Assembly: GCA_017502265.1 (NCBI GenBank)
Contig: JAFVVI010000023.1
Location: 1 to 64,000 of the forward strand
DNA from: Oscillospiraceae bacterium
GTDB lineage: Bacteria > Bacillota > Clostridia > Oscillospirales > Oscillospiraceae
Reading direction: 5' to 3'
DNA: 64,000 nucleotides
A program made the translations under genes and the position numbers. This document shows positions 53,835-62,063 of this stretch, in pieces; the stretch's first letter is position 1; the number at the start of each line of letters is the position of its first letter. The notes beneath the pieces were generated by a model. The model saw nothing but the letters and a program-made list of their open reading frames with translations, was not told where the DNA came from and did no database searches.

Positions 53835-54382
53835 TGAATTACGCAACCATAAAAAATTGTGATATTGCTAATGGCCCCGGTGTGCGTGTGAGCCTGTTTG
53901 TGTCCGGTTGCACCCACCGCTGCAAAGGTTGTTTTAATGCAGTAGCATGGGACTTTGGTTATGGTGAGCCCTTTACTCAGGAGACGGTAGACACGATCCT
54001 CCAGATGTTGGCGCCGGACTATGTACAGGGATTGACGCTTCTGGGGGGTGAGCCATTTGAGCCGCAAAATCAACCGGATATTTTGTGCCTTCTGCGTCAG
54101 ATCAAGAAGAAGTATCCCCAGAAATCCATATGGGCCTTTTCAGGATACCTGTTTGATAAAGATATTCTGGCCGGACGGCTTGGTCCTTGGGAAATTACCA
54201 AGGAGTACATCAGTTACCTGGATGTCCTGGTAGATGGACCGTTCATTGAAGTGCAAAAAGACTTAAGCCTGCGGTTTCGGGGTTCTTCCAACCAAAGGAT
54301 CATAGATGTGCCCGCATCGTTACAAAAAGGAGAGGTAGTTCTCTGGGAAGATTGGCAGGGGCACGGAAAGGGGATAAAATAA
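53834..54382 (+). CDS. nrdG: Anaerobic ribonucleoside-triphosphate reductase activating protein
   Basis: Radical-SAM activase that generates the glycyl radical of NrdD. 182 residues. Cluster motif C26-T-H-R-C30-K-G-C33 (CX3CX2C), then TLLGGEPFEPQN. No nrdD is in the window; nrdG is coupled instead to dut (stop/start TAATG). Confirms anaerobic dNTP synthesis. Confidence 0.94.
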   Translation: MNYATIKNCDIANGPGVRVSLFVSGCTHRCKGCFNAVAWDFGYGEPFTQETVDTILQMLAPDYVQGLTLLGGEPFEPQNQPDILCLLRQIKKKYPQKSIWAFSGYLFDKDILAGRLGPWEITKEYISYLDVLVDGPFIEVQKDLSLRFRGSSNQRIIDVPASLQKGEVVLWEDWQGHGKGIK

Positions 54383-54819
54383 TGGAAAAGATTCGGGTTA
54401 AGAAGTTAAAAGAAAAAGCGATATTGCCCACTTACGGCTCAATAGAGGCAGCCGGTGCAGATTTGTACGCCTGTTTGGATGAAAATATTACCATTGGCCC
54501 CGGGGAGTCTGTATTTGTACCTACCGGCCTTGCAATGGAAATTCCACAGGGCTATGCTGGATTTATCTATGCCCGCAGCGGTCTTGCCTGTAAACGGGGT
54601 TTGGCGCCGGCAAACAAGGTGGGTGTGGTGGACAGCGACTACCGTGGTGAATTTATGGTGGTGCTTCATAACCACGGCAATATGCCCCAGGAGATTGCCC
54701 ACGGTGAGCGGATCGCCCAATTGGTGATTACGCCGGTATTTACCCCTGGCTTTACGGAAGTGACTGAGCTGGCGGATACAGACCGCTCTGACGGCGGTTT
54801 TGGGTCTACAGGTAAATAA
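54382..54819 (+). CDS. dut: dUTP diphosphatase
   Basis: 145 residues from MEKIRVKKL at 54382. All five trimeric dUTPase motifs: AAGADLYA, YARSGLACK, GVVDSDYRGE, GERIAQLV, RSDGGFGSTG. Hydrolyses dUTP to dUMP, keeping uracil out of DNA and feeding dTMP synthesis. Paired with nrdG for dNTP supply. Confidence 0.96.
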   Translation: MEKIRVKKLKEKAILPTYGSIEAAGADLYACLDENITIGPGESVFVPTGLAMEIPQGYAGFIYARSGLACKRGLAPANKVGVVDSDYRGEFMVVLHNHGNMPQEIAHGERIAQLVITPVFTPGFTEVTELADTDRSDGGFGSTGK

Positions 54820-54820
54820 G

Positions 54821-54858
54821 AAACATCGGGTGCGAATTTCGCACCCGATGTTTTCGTT
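54821..54858. terminator. Bidirectional terminator between dut and glnN
   Basis: AAACATCGGGTGCGA/TCGCACCCGATGTTT 15-bp stem, T run on both strands. Confidence 0.92.
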
Positions 54859-56942
54859 TAGTAGAACAGCAGATCGGAATATGTAGGGTAAGGCCAGTAA
54901 CTCTTGTCAGTCAATGCTTCCAGAATGTCCGCCTGCGCCCGCAGGGCTTCCATATCGGTAACGATGACATCGTGGTAGTAATTGACGATGTTTTCTTTGC
55001 CCTCGGGAATGTGAACCAGATCCCGCTGCAATCTCTCGCAGCACAGATACAGAGCATCGGAACTCTTGGACAGTTTCTGTGCGATCTGCATTTCAGCTTC
55101 GCAGGCAATGCCCAATTCTTTCTTTGTTTTAATGCTATTGCACAGATCTCTCGAATAATGCAATGCTGCCGGCAGGACCTGATGCAGCACCATATCAATG
55201 CAGGTTTTTGCTTCGATATTGATGATCTTGCGATAGGCATCCAGATGGATTTCGTGTCTTGCCCGGAATTCATCTTCCGTGTAAATGCCGTGGCGTGTCA
55301 CAAGATCAATGTTCTTTTGGTCGATGTAGGTGGGCAGGCACTTAGCGGTGGAGGGGTAATTGCTTAGTCCGCGGTTCGCAGCCTCTTCGGTCCAGTCGGA
55401 GGAATAGCCGTTGCCATTGAAGATAATCCGCTGATGCTGGGTAAATGTGCGGCAGACAAGCTTCTGCAGTGCGGCATCGAAATCTTCGGCCTGTTCCAGC
55501 TCATCTGCAAACTTGCCCAGCTCCTCGGCCATAATGGTATTCAGAGCGATATTGGGGCCGGCAATGGACTGGGAAGAGCCCAGCATGCGGAACTCAAACT
55601 TGTTACCGGTAAAGGCAAGGGGAGAGGTACGGTTGCGGTCAGTGGTGTCCTTGGGGATTGCCGGCAGGACATCCACGCCGATGCGCATTACACTCTTTTC
55701 GGGATCGGTGTAGTTGGTGCCGTTGATAATAGAGTCCACGACAGCATTCAGCTCGTCCCCCAGGAAGATGGAGATAATGGCCGGGGGCGCTTCGTGCGAG
55801 CCCAGTCGGTGGTCATTACCTGCAGATGCTACTGTGCAGCGCAGGAAATCCTGATACTCGTCAATGCCCTTGATAAATGCAGCAAGGAACACCAGGAACT
55901 GCGCGTTCTGTCGAGGCGTTTTGCCGGGACTGAAGATATTACGACCTGTATCGGTGGCAAGGGACCAGTTGTTGTGCTTGCCGGAGCCGTTGACACCTGC
56001 AAAAGGCTTCTCGTGGAGCAGGCATACCAGATTGTGCTTGGCAGCGCACTTTTTCATAACCAGCATAATCAGCTGGTTGGCATCACAGGCGCTGTTTGCG
56101 TCAGTGAAAATGGGCGCAATTTCGTGCTGACAGGGAGCAGTTTCGTTGTGCTTGGTCTTGGACAGGATACCCAAGCGCCAAAGCTGCTCGTCCAGATCCC
56201 GCATAAAGTTGGAAACACGGGTGCGGATTGTGCCAAAATAGTGGTCATCCAGTTCCTGCCCCTTGGGGGGCAGCGCGCCAAAGAGCGTACGGCCGGTGAG
56301 TCGGAGATCTTCTCGCTTGGCATACATATCCTTAGGAAGCAGGAAATACTCCTGCTCAGCGCCTACGCAGGTCACAACGCGCTTGGTTTCGGTGTCACCG
56401 AACAGGTGCAGGATCCGCAAGGCTTCCCGGGAAACTTCATCAATGGAACGCAGCAGGGGTGTCTTCATATCCAGCGCAGCGCCGGTAAAGGAGAAGAAGC
56501 AGGTAGGTATGTACAGGCTGCCATCCTTGACAAAGGCAAAGGCCGTGGGGTCCCAGGCGGTGTAGCCCCGGGCCTCAAAGGTTGCCCGCAGACCGCCAGA
56601 AGGGAAGGAGGAAGCATCCGGCTCGCCACGGACAAGGGATTTGCCGGAGAATTCCATAATGACATTACCGCCCTCTGCAGGCGCGATAAAGGAATCGTGT
56701 TTTTCGGCGGTGATGCCGGTCATAGGTTGGAACCAGTGGGTATAGTGGGTTGCGCCCTTTTCGATGGCCCAATCTTTCATTGCCTCTGCAATTTCATTTG
56801 CTGTTGACAGTTCAAGAGGGGTGCTGGTTTCAATACACTGTTTCCAGGAGGTGAAGATTTCCGGGCGAAGCCGCTGCTTCATAACGCTCTCATTAAATAC
56901 ATCGCTGCCGAAAATTTCCGGAACATTTAAAGTGGAACTCAT
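54858..56942 (-). CDS. glnN: Glutamine synthetase type III
   Basis: ATP-dependent ammonia assimilation into glutamine. Start 56942 (MSSTLNVPEIFGSDVF) follows AAAGGATG. 694-695 residues, the GSIII size. FMPMTG-like HWFQPMTGITAEKHDSF, GGLRATFEARGYTAWDP, QEYFLLP, HNNWSLAT and RTSPLAFTGNKFEFRMLGS are type III signatures. Single gene under its own promoter. Confidence 0.96.
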   Translation of the reverse strand: MSSTLNVPEIFGSDVFNESVMKQRLRPEIFTSWKQCIETSTPLELSTANEIAEAMKDWAIEKGATHYTHWFQPMTGITAEKHDSFIAPAEGGNVIMEFSGKSLVRGEPDASSFPSGGLRATFEARGYTAWDPTAFAFVKDGSLYIPTCFFSFTGAALDMKTPLLRSIDEVSREALRILHLFGDTETKRVVTCVGAEQEYFLLPKDMYAKREDLRLTGRTLFGALPPKGQELDDHYFGTIRTRVSNFMRDLDEQLWRLGILSKTKHNETAPCQHEIAPIFTDANSACDANQLIMLVMKKCAAKHNLVCLLHEKPFAGVNGSGKHNNWSLATDTGRNIFSPGKTPRQNAQFLVFLAAFIKGIDEYQDFLRCTVASAGNDHRLGSHEAPPAIISIFLGDELNAVVDSIINGTNYTDPEKSVMRIGVDVLPAIPKDTTDRNRTSPLAFTGNKFEFRMLGSSQSIAGPNIALNTIMAEELGKFADELEQAEDFDAALQKLVCRTFTQHQRIIFNGNGYSSDWTEEAANRGLSNYPSTAKCLPTYIDQKNIDLVTRHGIYTEDEFRARHEIHLDAYRKIINIEAKTCIDMVLHQVLPAALHYSRDLCNSIKTKKELGIACEAEMQIAQKLSKSSDALYLCCERLQRDLVHIPEGKENIVNYYHDVIVTDMEALRAQADILEALTDKSYWPYPTYSDLLFY

Positions 56943-57004
56943 TTTGATACATCCTTTCAAAATGAAAATTTAGTTTGAATCTCACAGATAATACTTTATA
57001 CTGA

Positions 57005-57033
57005 ATTTTATTCTATATAGTGAAAAAAAGCAA
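57005..57033 (-). promoter_or_regulatory. Promoter of glnN
   Basis: Minus strand TTGCTT (57028-57033), 17-base spacer, TAAAAT (57005-57010). The 63-base leader has no clear riboswitch. Confidence 0.55.
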
Positions 57034-57181
57034 GGGCTATTGTGCATAAATTTCGCGATTCGGCTGCTAATAGCTTGTAATGTCGCTACAAATTACATCC
57101 ATAACTGCCATTTGGAGGTTGCATTTTGCGCAAGAAAGGTGTATAGTTAAAACAGGAAATATTATGGAAAGAGGTAGGATT

Positions 57182-58456
57182 ATGTCGTATACTGAAATGT
57201 CCCGAGAGGAATTACAGAATACCTATGCGCAGCTGCAGGCACATTTTGCTGCATGCAAGGCGCAGAATCTGAAACTGAATATGGCAAGAGGAAAGCCCGG
57301 TGCTGCGCAGCTGGACCTCGTAGGTGACCTTTTGACTTGTCTTACAGATCCCGCAGATTGCTTTGTGGATGGCGTGGATGCCAGAAATTATGGCGAATTG
57401 GCAGGCTTGCCCTCAGCCCGGGCTTATTGGGCCGATGTGTTGGGGTGTAAACCGGAGCAGACCATTATGGGCGGCACATCCAGCTTGACCCTTATGTATG
57501 ATTTGATCGCAAAGGCATATACCCACGGCCTTCTTCACAGCACCCGCCCCTGGTGCAAGGAAGAAACCGTAAAATTCCTGTGTCCCAGCCCCGGTTATGA
57601 CCGCCATTTCAAAATCACCGAATCTTTTGGCGCGCAGCTGATTACCATTCCTATGACCCCCACCGGCCCGGATATGGATATGGTGGAGGATTTGGTCAAG
57701 GATCCTCAGGTGAAGGGCATCTGGTGTGTGCCTAAGTACTCTAACCCTGATGGCATTATCTATTCTGAGGATACTATCCGCCGTTTTGCCAATCTGAAGG
57801 CTGCTGCCCCTGACTTTACCATTATGTGGGATAATGCCTACTGTGTCCACGAGTTTGACGGTGAATTTGTGCCGTTTGCGGATATCATCTCCCTTTGTGA
57901 AGCAGCGGGTAATGCCGATATGGTTTACGAGTTTGCATCAACCTCGAAGATTACTTTCCCCGGCGCTGGTATCTCTGTGATGGCATCCTCCGTTGCCAAT
58001 ATTACATATATGCTGAAGCTGATGGGCATCCAGATGATCTCTTATGATAAAATTAACCAGCTGCGCCATGTGAAGTACTTAAAAGATAAGAAGAACACTT
58101 TGGCTCTTATGAAGCGGCATGCAGCGGTGTTGGAACCTAAGTTCCGAGCTGTCCTTGAAATGCTGGATAAGGAGATCGCGCCCTGTGGCTTTGCTCAATG
58201 GAATCAACCCAAGGGCGGCTATTTTGTGAGCCTGAATACGATGCCCGGTACAGCCAAGCGCGCACTTGCCCTGTGTAAGGAAGCTGGTGTGGTAATGACA
58301 GATGCCGGCGCCACCTATCCCTATGGCAAAGATCCCCAGGACAGCAATATCCGTATTGCGCCCAGCCTGCCGCCTGTTGATGAGCTGCGGAAGGCAATGG
58401 ACATCTTCTGTACCTGCCTGAAGCTGGCAGCATTGGAAAAATTGCTTAATATTTGA
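57182..58456 (+). CDS. Aminotransferase class I/II, PF12897 (aspartate aminotransferase-like)
   Basis: 424 residues from MSYTEMSREEL at 57182, after GAGGTAGG; upstream in-frame codons lack family similarity. LNMARGKPG near residue 35, RNYGELAGLPSAR, IWDNAY-like TIMWDNAYCVHE, and the PLP Lys in STSKITFPGAG (about 255). This family is described as aspartate aminotransferase or MocR-like without the DNA-binding domain. Divergent from glnN, so nitrogen metabolism may be a shared theme. Confidence 0.88.
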   Translation: MSYTEMSREELQNTYAQLQAHFAACKAQNLKLNMARGKPGAAQLDLVGDLLTCLTDPADCFVDGVDARNYGELAGLPSARAYWADVLGCKPEQTIMGGTSSLTLMYDLIAKAYTHGLLHSTRPWCKEETVKFLCPSPGYDRHFKITESFGAQLITIPMTPTGPDMDMVEDLVKDPQVKGIWCVPKYSNPDGIIYSEDTIRRFANLKAAAPDFTIMWDNAYCVHEFDGEFVPFADIISLCEAAGNADMVYEFASTSKITFPGAGISVMASSVANITYMLKLMGIQMISYDKINQLRHVKYLKDKKNTLALMKRHAAVLEPKFRAVLEMLDKEIAPCGFAQWNQPKGGYFVSLNTMPGTAKRALALCKEAGVVMTDAGATYPYGKDPQDSNIRIAPSLPPVDELRKAMDIFCTCLKLAALEKLLNI

Positions 58457-58460
58457 TTTA

Positions 58461-58488
58461 AGGCGGGCTCAGTCCCGCCTTTTTTCTA
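58461..58488 (+). terminator. Terminator after the aminotransferase
   Basis: AGGCGGG/CCCGCCT stem then TTTTTT. Confidence 0.9.
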
Positions 58489-58540
58489 ACTTTATATTGC
58501 ATATCGTCTTTGTCCCGGTGTCATAATAATGTATCAAAGC

Positions 58541-58568
58541 TTGACAATCCTACTATATTTGGTATACT
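58541..58568 (+). promoter_or_regulatory. Promoter of the CofE-like gene
   Basis: TTGACA (58541-58546), 16-base spacer, TATACT (58563-58568). Confidence 0.75.
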
Positions 58569-58610
58569 AAATAGAAGAAAATCCGACGAATGCAAGAAAG
58601 AAGGAACAGT

Positions 58611-59321
58611 ATGGAACAAGAGCTGAAACCCAATGAGGGAAAGCAGGGAATCACCACGATCGATGGTGTTTCGTACCAACGCCTGCCTATTAAAACCCAT
58701 TTAATTACCGATCAGGACGATATTGTTGCTGTTGCCGAGCAGTATGGTCTGCCTGTTCTTTCCCAGGAAAATGATGTATTGTTTATATCGGAAAAGTGCG
58801 TTGCCTGTACCCAGGGTCGCGCCATTCCGCTGACAGAGATCAAGCCCAGAAAGCTTGCTGTTTGGCTGAGCAAATATGTGACCAAAACGCCTCATGGTAT
58901 TGGTTTGGGCATGCCCGAAACTATGGAATATGCGCTGCGTGAATGCGGTATTCTTCGCATTCTGTTTGCCGCCTTCGTATCTGTGATCGGTAAGAAGCTG
59001 TTCCATAAAAAAGGGTGGTTTTATCGGATTGCCGGATACAAGGCCCGTTCTATCGACGGCCCTACCCATAATACCATCCCGCCCTATAATCAGTGCGTGG
59101 TTCTTGGCCCGGTGAACCCAGACAAGGTAGCAAAGCAGATCGCCGAAAAGATCGGTTACCGCACTATCATTGTGGATATTAACGATCTGGAAGGTCAGAT
59201 TCTGGGCGTGTCCGAAAAGTCGATGGATAAAAACCTGTATGTCCGCATTTTGAAGGACAACCCTCTGGGTCAGGATTGCCAGCAGACACCTATGGGTGTG
59301 ATTCGCACAGTAAATGAATAA
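58611..59321 (+). CDS. CofE-like (F420-0:gamma-glutamyl ligase family) protein
   Basis: 236 residues; ATG 58611 after AAGAAGGAA. PF01996-type sequence: KTHLITDQDDIV near residue 28, LFISEKCVACTQGRAIPL, GIGLGMPETMEYAL, PPYNQCVVLGPVNP and IVDINDLEGQILG. True CofE adds glutamates to coenzyme F420, but Clostridia of this type are not known to make F420, so it probably ligates an amino acid to something else. Faces a convergent ATP-grasp gene. Confidence 0.8.
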   Translation: MEQELKPNEGKQGITTIDGVSYQRLPIKTHLITDQDDIVAVAEQYGLPVLSQENDVLFISEKCVACTQGRAIPLTEIKPRKLAVWLSKYVTKTPHGIGLGMPETMEYALRECGILRILFAAFVSVIGKKLFHKKGWFYRIAGYKARSIDGPTHNTIPPYNQCVVLGPVNPDKVAKQIAEKIGYRTIIVDINDLEGQILGVSEKSMDKNLYVRILKDNPLGQDCQQTPMGVIRTVNE

Positions 59322-59326
59322 ATATA

Positions 59327-59358
59327 TCCCGGAATGCAACTGCATTCCGGGAATTTTT
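59327..59358. terminator. Bidirectional terminator
   Basis: TCCCGGAATGCA/TGCATTCCGGGA 12-bp stem, then ATTTTTA, between convergent genes. Confidence 0.88.
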
Positions 59359-60388
59359 ATGCTTTGGGTACAGGACCGCCGATGATGGCTTCCACTGTGG
59401 GGAGCAGGCCTTTTCCGTCCGGGTTAAATTTGGAGTTTTGCACCATATCATAGCCGGGAAGGATGTTTCCTTCAATCAATACAGGCTTGTCCGGGGTGAT
59501 GGCTACATCCCAGCCAATATAAGCAAGATCCGGCTTGACCTGCGCCGCTTGGAGACAGAGCGTAACAGCCTCATCAAACATGGGCACCGTAAAGCCTTTA
59601 AATGCAGTTTGTGTAACCGGGTGGCAGTCGTAATACAGACCGGTTTTATCACAGAATGCAGGAAATTCCAGAACACCCCCTGCGCCGATACGGGTATACA
59701 TACCGCCGCTGGAAATGTTATCCACATGGTTGTGTCCGCTGCCAACCCGCAGAAGCGCATACAGATAATGGGGCGTGTTGTCAACGGTAAGGGTAACGAT
59801 CCGCAGCGTGTTTACACTGTCAGAACACAATTTGTTCAGTTCATCGTGCTGGACAACCGCTTCCTCCGCAAGATACTGCCGGTTTTCCAGCAGGCGGGCG
59901 GTCAGCGCATCAAAATCTGTGTCACTATCGGTTGTGATTCGCTCTACACCGGTGCCGCCAAAATCGGAAACAGGCTTTACAAATATGGTGTTTACCTTTC
60001 GGCACAAGGCCCTTAATCCGTCTGTGCCGGCGACTCGTAAGTCAATCCAATCCCGTCCGATAAAGTCACCATAGGTTTCCAGAAACTGCATTTTATCATT
60101 CATAATGGGATACAGTTCCGGATTGTTCACCATTCTTGTAAGGCCGATGTTGTGATGCATCGTCATGAAGGTCTTTCTGTTTTTGCCTTTAATTTGCGCA
60201 AAGCCAAAAACATGGTAATCCAGATAACCGATGCCGTATTTCAACATACACCAGATCATATCCGGCAGAATAAACAGGCGATTCTTTCCTGTCTCTTTAT
60301 GAATTGCCTGAATGTTTTGGTTTAAGCGGGAGAAACTGGCGCCTTTCACACGCCGTAGGATAATGGTTGCTTTGGAGATTAGACCCAT
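59357..60388 (-). CDS. Sugar-transfer-associated ATP-grasp protein
   Basis: 343 residues. PF14397-like: KRKTFMTMHHNIGLTRMVNN, VFVKPVSDFGGTGVERI (ATP-binding), NTLRIVTL, ISSGGMYTRIGAGG and the metal-binding LIEGNILPGYDMVQ. Such proteins often stand in capsule or exopolysaccharide clusters and may form amide or ester links. No sugar genes are near; its neighbours are a CofE-like ligase and a small membrane protein. Confidence 0.87.
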   Translation of the reverse strand: MGLISKATIILRRVKGASFSRLNQNIQAIHKETGKNRLFILPDMIWCMLKYGIGYLDYHVFGFAQIKGKNRKTFMTMHHNIGLTRMVNNPELYPIMNDKMQFLETYGDFIGRDWIDLRVAGTDGLRALCRKVNTIFVKPVSDFGGTGVERITTDSDTDFDALTARLLENRQYLAEEAVVQHDELNKLCSDSVNTLRIVTLTVDNTPHYLYALLRVGSGHNHVDNISSGGMYTRIGAGGVLEFPAFCDKTGLYYDCHPVTQTAFKGFTVPMFDEAVTLCLQAAQVKPDLAYIGWDVAITPDKPVLIEGNILPGYDMVQNSKFNPDGKGLLPTVEAIIGGPVPKA

Positions 60389-60403
60389 TTTTGTCCTCCT
60401 GAG

Positions 60404-60913
60404 TTATTTCTTTTGAGAGCATAGCCATTTTTTATGGACAATACACCATATAAGGGTGCTGATTACCGCAAATAGTATGATGCTGACAATTGTCATAGCA
60501 ATTGCACCTATGACCAGAGGGATAGCAGTGGCTTTTGTGCCCATCCCAATCAGCAAGAACAGGAGCAGCATCAAGGTGTTGAATGCGGCGGTGTGCAGGA
60601 TGTGATCCTTGGATTTCAGTGTTTCCGCAAAATCAGTCTGAAAGGTATAAGCCTCTTTTGTATGGGTGTTTTCATATGCTTCCTTGATTTTTAAATTGTC
60701 GATTCGGATAACATAAACAGCAACCAATTCAATCAGCAGTGTGAGAATCACGATCGTGCAGTAATTGAAAGTCTTGCCAAAGATCAGACCAAACTCGTTT
60801 TTGCAGGCCATCGAAATATGTGCCCAGATATAGGCAACTGCCATAATAAACAGCGAGTATATCACTAAGAAAAAGAAGCTGGAGAGCAGCTTTTTACAAT
60901 ATGACCGAAACAT
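60404..60913 (-). CDS. Four-span membrane protein of unknown function
   Basis: 169 residues, not recognised. Hydrophobic segments at about 10-31, 47-68, 108-126 and 132-157, with a charged middle (KIKEAYENTHTKEAY). Strong GAGGTGAT before the ATG. Consensus promoter upstream; 15 bases before the ATP-grasp gene, so the two form an operon. Confidence 0.7.
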   Translation of the reverse strand: MFRSYCKKLLSSFFFLVIYSLFIMAVAYIWAHISMACKNEFGLIFGKTFNYCTIVILTLLIELVAVYVIRIDNLKIKEAYENTHTKEAYTFQTDFAETLKSKDHILHTAAFNTLMLLLFLLIGMGTKATAIPLVIGAIAMTIVSIILFAVISTLIWCIVHKKWLCSQKK

Positions 60914-60931
60914 AATATCACCTCAAATACT

Positions 60932-60960
60932 ATTATAAGGCTACTGCTAAGGTTTGTCAA
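60932..60960 (-). promoter_or_regulatory. Consensus promoter of the membrane protein/ATP-grasp operon
   Basis: Minus strand TTGACA (60955-60960), 17-base spacer, TATAAT (60932-60937), both perfect. Confidence 0.85.
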
Positions 60961-61009
60961 ATTCAGTGTTGCTTTGGTTCTTGCGTTGGAGATGCGGGGT
61001 ATTAAGGTA

Positions 61010-61080
61010 GCCACCAGCGTTTGCACTGGTGGCAGCAACAGTCCGCCGGACTGTTGCATTATGGATGGGTTCGATTCCCA
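61010..61080. repeat. Tandem-hairpin element ending in a T-arm-like stem
   Basis: Two perfect inverted repeats in a row: GCCACCAG (61010-61017)/CTGGTGGC (61026-61033), and one base later GCAACAGTCC (61035-61044)/GGACTGTTGC (61048-61057). Then a mini stem TGGG/CCCA closes a TTCGATT loop (61066-61080) like a tRNA T-arm. The last 13 bases are an inverted copy of the tmRNA T-arm at 61137-61149. Not coding; type unknown, possibly a mobile intergenic repeat. Confidence 0.55.
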
Positions 61081-61090
61081 ATATATTATA

Positions 61091-61121
61091 ATAAAAGACC
61101 GCCCATCGGGCGGCCTTTTAT
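61091..61121 (-). terminator. Terminator of tmRNA
   Basis: On the minus strand, GGCCGCCC-GAT-GGGCGGTC followed by TTTTATTAT, three bases past the tmRNA CCA end. Confidence 0.85.
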
Positions 61122-61123
61122 TA

Positions 61124-61471
61124 TGGTGGAGATGAGGGGAATCGAACCCCTGTCCGAAAGCAACTTGGAAGGACTTTCTACGAGCGTAGTTTGTTATTTA
61201 CATTCCCTTACCTTGCCGAGAACAAACACCCTGCAAGGCTTAGTAGCTTCATTATGCGTGGTGCGCTCAAAGCTTTGCACACGCACGGTCTCCACTCAAA
61301 TCACACCCGAGCCCGGCTCGTGGACCTTCCGGGGCGGATGGGCGCCTAATTAGGCAGCCAGAGCAACAGTTTTGTTGTCAGTTAAATTTAAAAAGTACCC
61401 ATTTTATCGTGGTTAGGCGCCACGGCTCGCTTATCCAGCCTCACTACCCCCGTCGAAACCAGTACATCCCC
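61124..61471 (-). ncRNA. ssrA: tmRNA (SsrA)
   Basis: The 5' end GGGGATG pairs with CATCTCC before the encoded ACCA 3' end, forming a tRNA-like acceptor. GTACTGGTTTCGACGGGGGT is the typical tmRNA 5' region, and CAGGGGTTCGATTCCCCTC the T-arm. The tag frame is read as ...N-L-T-D-N-K-T-V-A-L-A-A-stop (GCC TAA near 61348); the resume codon is not certain. About 348 nt. Rescues stalled ribosomes with SmpB, whose gene is about 0.6 kb upstream. Confidence 0.93.
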
Positions 61472-61489
61472 ATATAGGGAGTGCAGGGT

Positions 61490-61510
61490 CCGGGGTGCAA
61501 TGCACCCCGG
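61490..61510. repeat. GC-rich palindrome before tmRNA
   Basis: CCGGGGTGCA-A-TGCACCCCGG, a near-continuous 10-bp inverted repeat between the peptidylprolyl isomerase gene and tmRNA. No T-tract, so perhaps a processing hairpin or weak terminator. Confidence 0.5.
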
Positions 61511-61524
61511 TGATAACTGACAGC

Positions 61525-62061
61525 TTAGAAACGACCGTAGGGGTCGGGGAGCTTGTTAGGCTCCGGATAAGTCTCACCGTGGGTGTCCACAGCGATAGAG
61601 GCAATCTTCTGCTCCTCCACAGGGCGATCCTGCATGCCGGTCTTGGTGGCAGCAATGGCATCTACAACCTCCAGGCCGGAAGTTACCTTGCCGAATGCGG
61701 CATACTGACCGTCCAGATGCTTGGCATCCTCATGCATAATGAAGAACTGAGAACCGGCAGAGTTGGGAGATTGGCTTCTGGCCATGGACAGCACGCCGCG
61801 CTTATGCCGCAGATCGTTCTTAATGCCGTTAAAGAAGAACTCACCCTTGATGCAGTAGCCGGGGCCACCCATACCGGTGCCGTCCGGACAGCCGCCCTGG
61901 ATCATAAAGCCGGGGATGACACGGTGGAAGATCAAGCCGTCATAGAAGTTATGGTTGGCCAGATCGATGAAATTATACACGCTCTGGGGCGCGATCTCCG
62001 GGTACAGTTCGCCTTCAATGACGCCGCCGTTTTCCATTGTGATCTTAAATGTAGGGTTCAT
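61525..62061 (-). CDS. Cyclophilin-type peptidylprolyl isomerase
   Basis: 178 residues, cytoplasmic (no signal). VIPGF core: FHRVIPGFMIQGG with the catalytic Arg, MARSQSPNSAGSQFFI, and DGQYAAFGKVTSG. Two bases after smpB and upstream of tmRNA, so all three are likely transcribed together. Accelerates prolyl isomerisation in folding. Confidence 0.94.
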   Translation of the reverse strand: MNPTFKITMENGGVIEGELYPEIAPQSVYNFIDLANHNFYDGLIFHRVIPGFMIQGGCPDGTGMGGPGYCIKGEFFFNGIKNDLRHKRGVLSMARSQSPNSAGSQFFIMHEDAKHLDGQYAAFGKVTSGLEVVDAIAATKTGMQDRPVEEQKIASIAVDTHGETYPEPNKLPDPYGRF

Positions 62062-62063
62062 AA

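Noticed and set aside
55434..56807. 457-codon plus-strand frame opposite glnN
   Set aside because: Shadow of the strongly conserved glutamine synthetase; composition is typical of an antisense frame.
56943..57181. Riboswitch or ncRNA between glnN and the aminotransferase gene
   Set aside because: I see AT-rich promoter sequence but no conserved glutamine-riboswitch core or strong stems in these ~240 bases.
61010..61057. CRISPR repeat or attC-like site
   Set aside because: Two different hairpins, no repeated units with spacers, no cas or integrase genes.
61060..61080. A tRNA gene at the TTCGATT motif
   Set aside because: Only a 4-bp T-arm-like stem is present; there is no acceptor, D-arm or anticodon arm on either strand.
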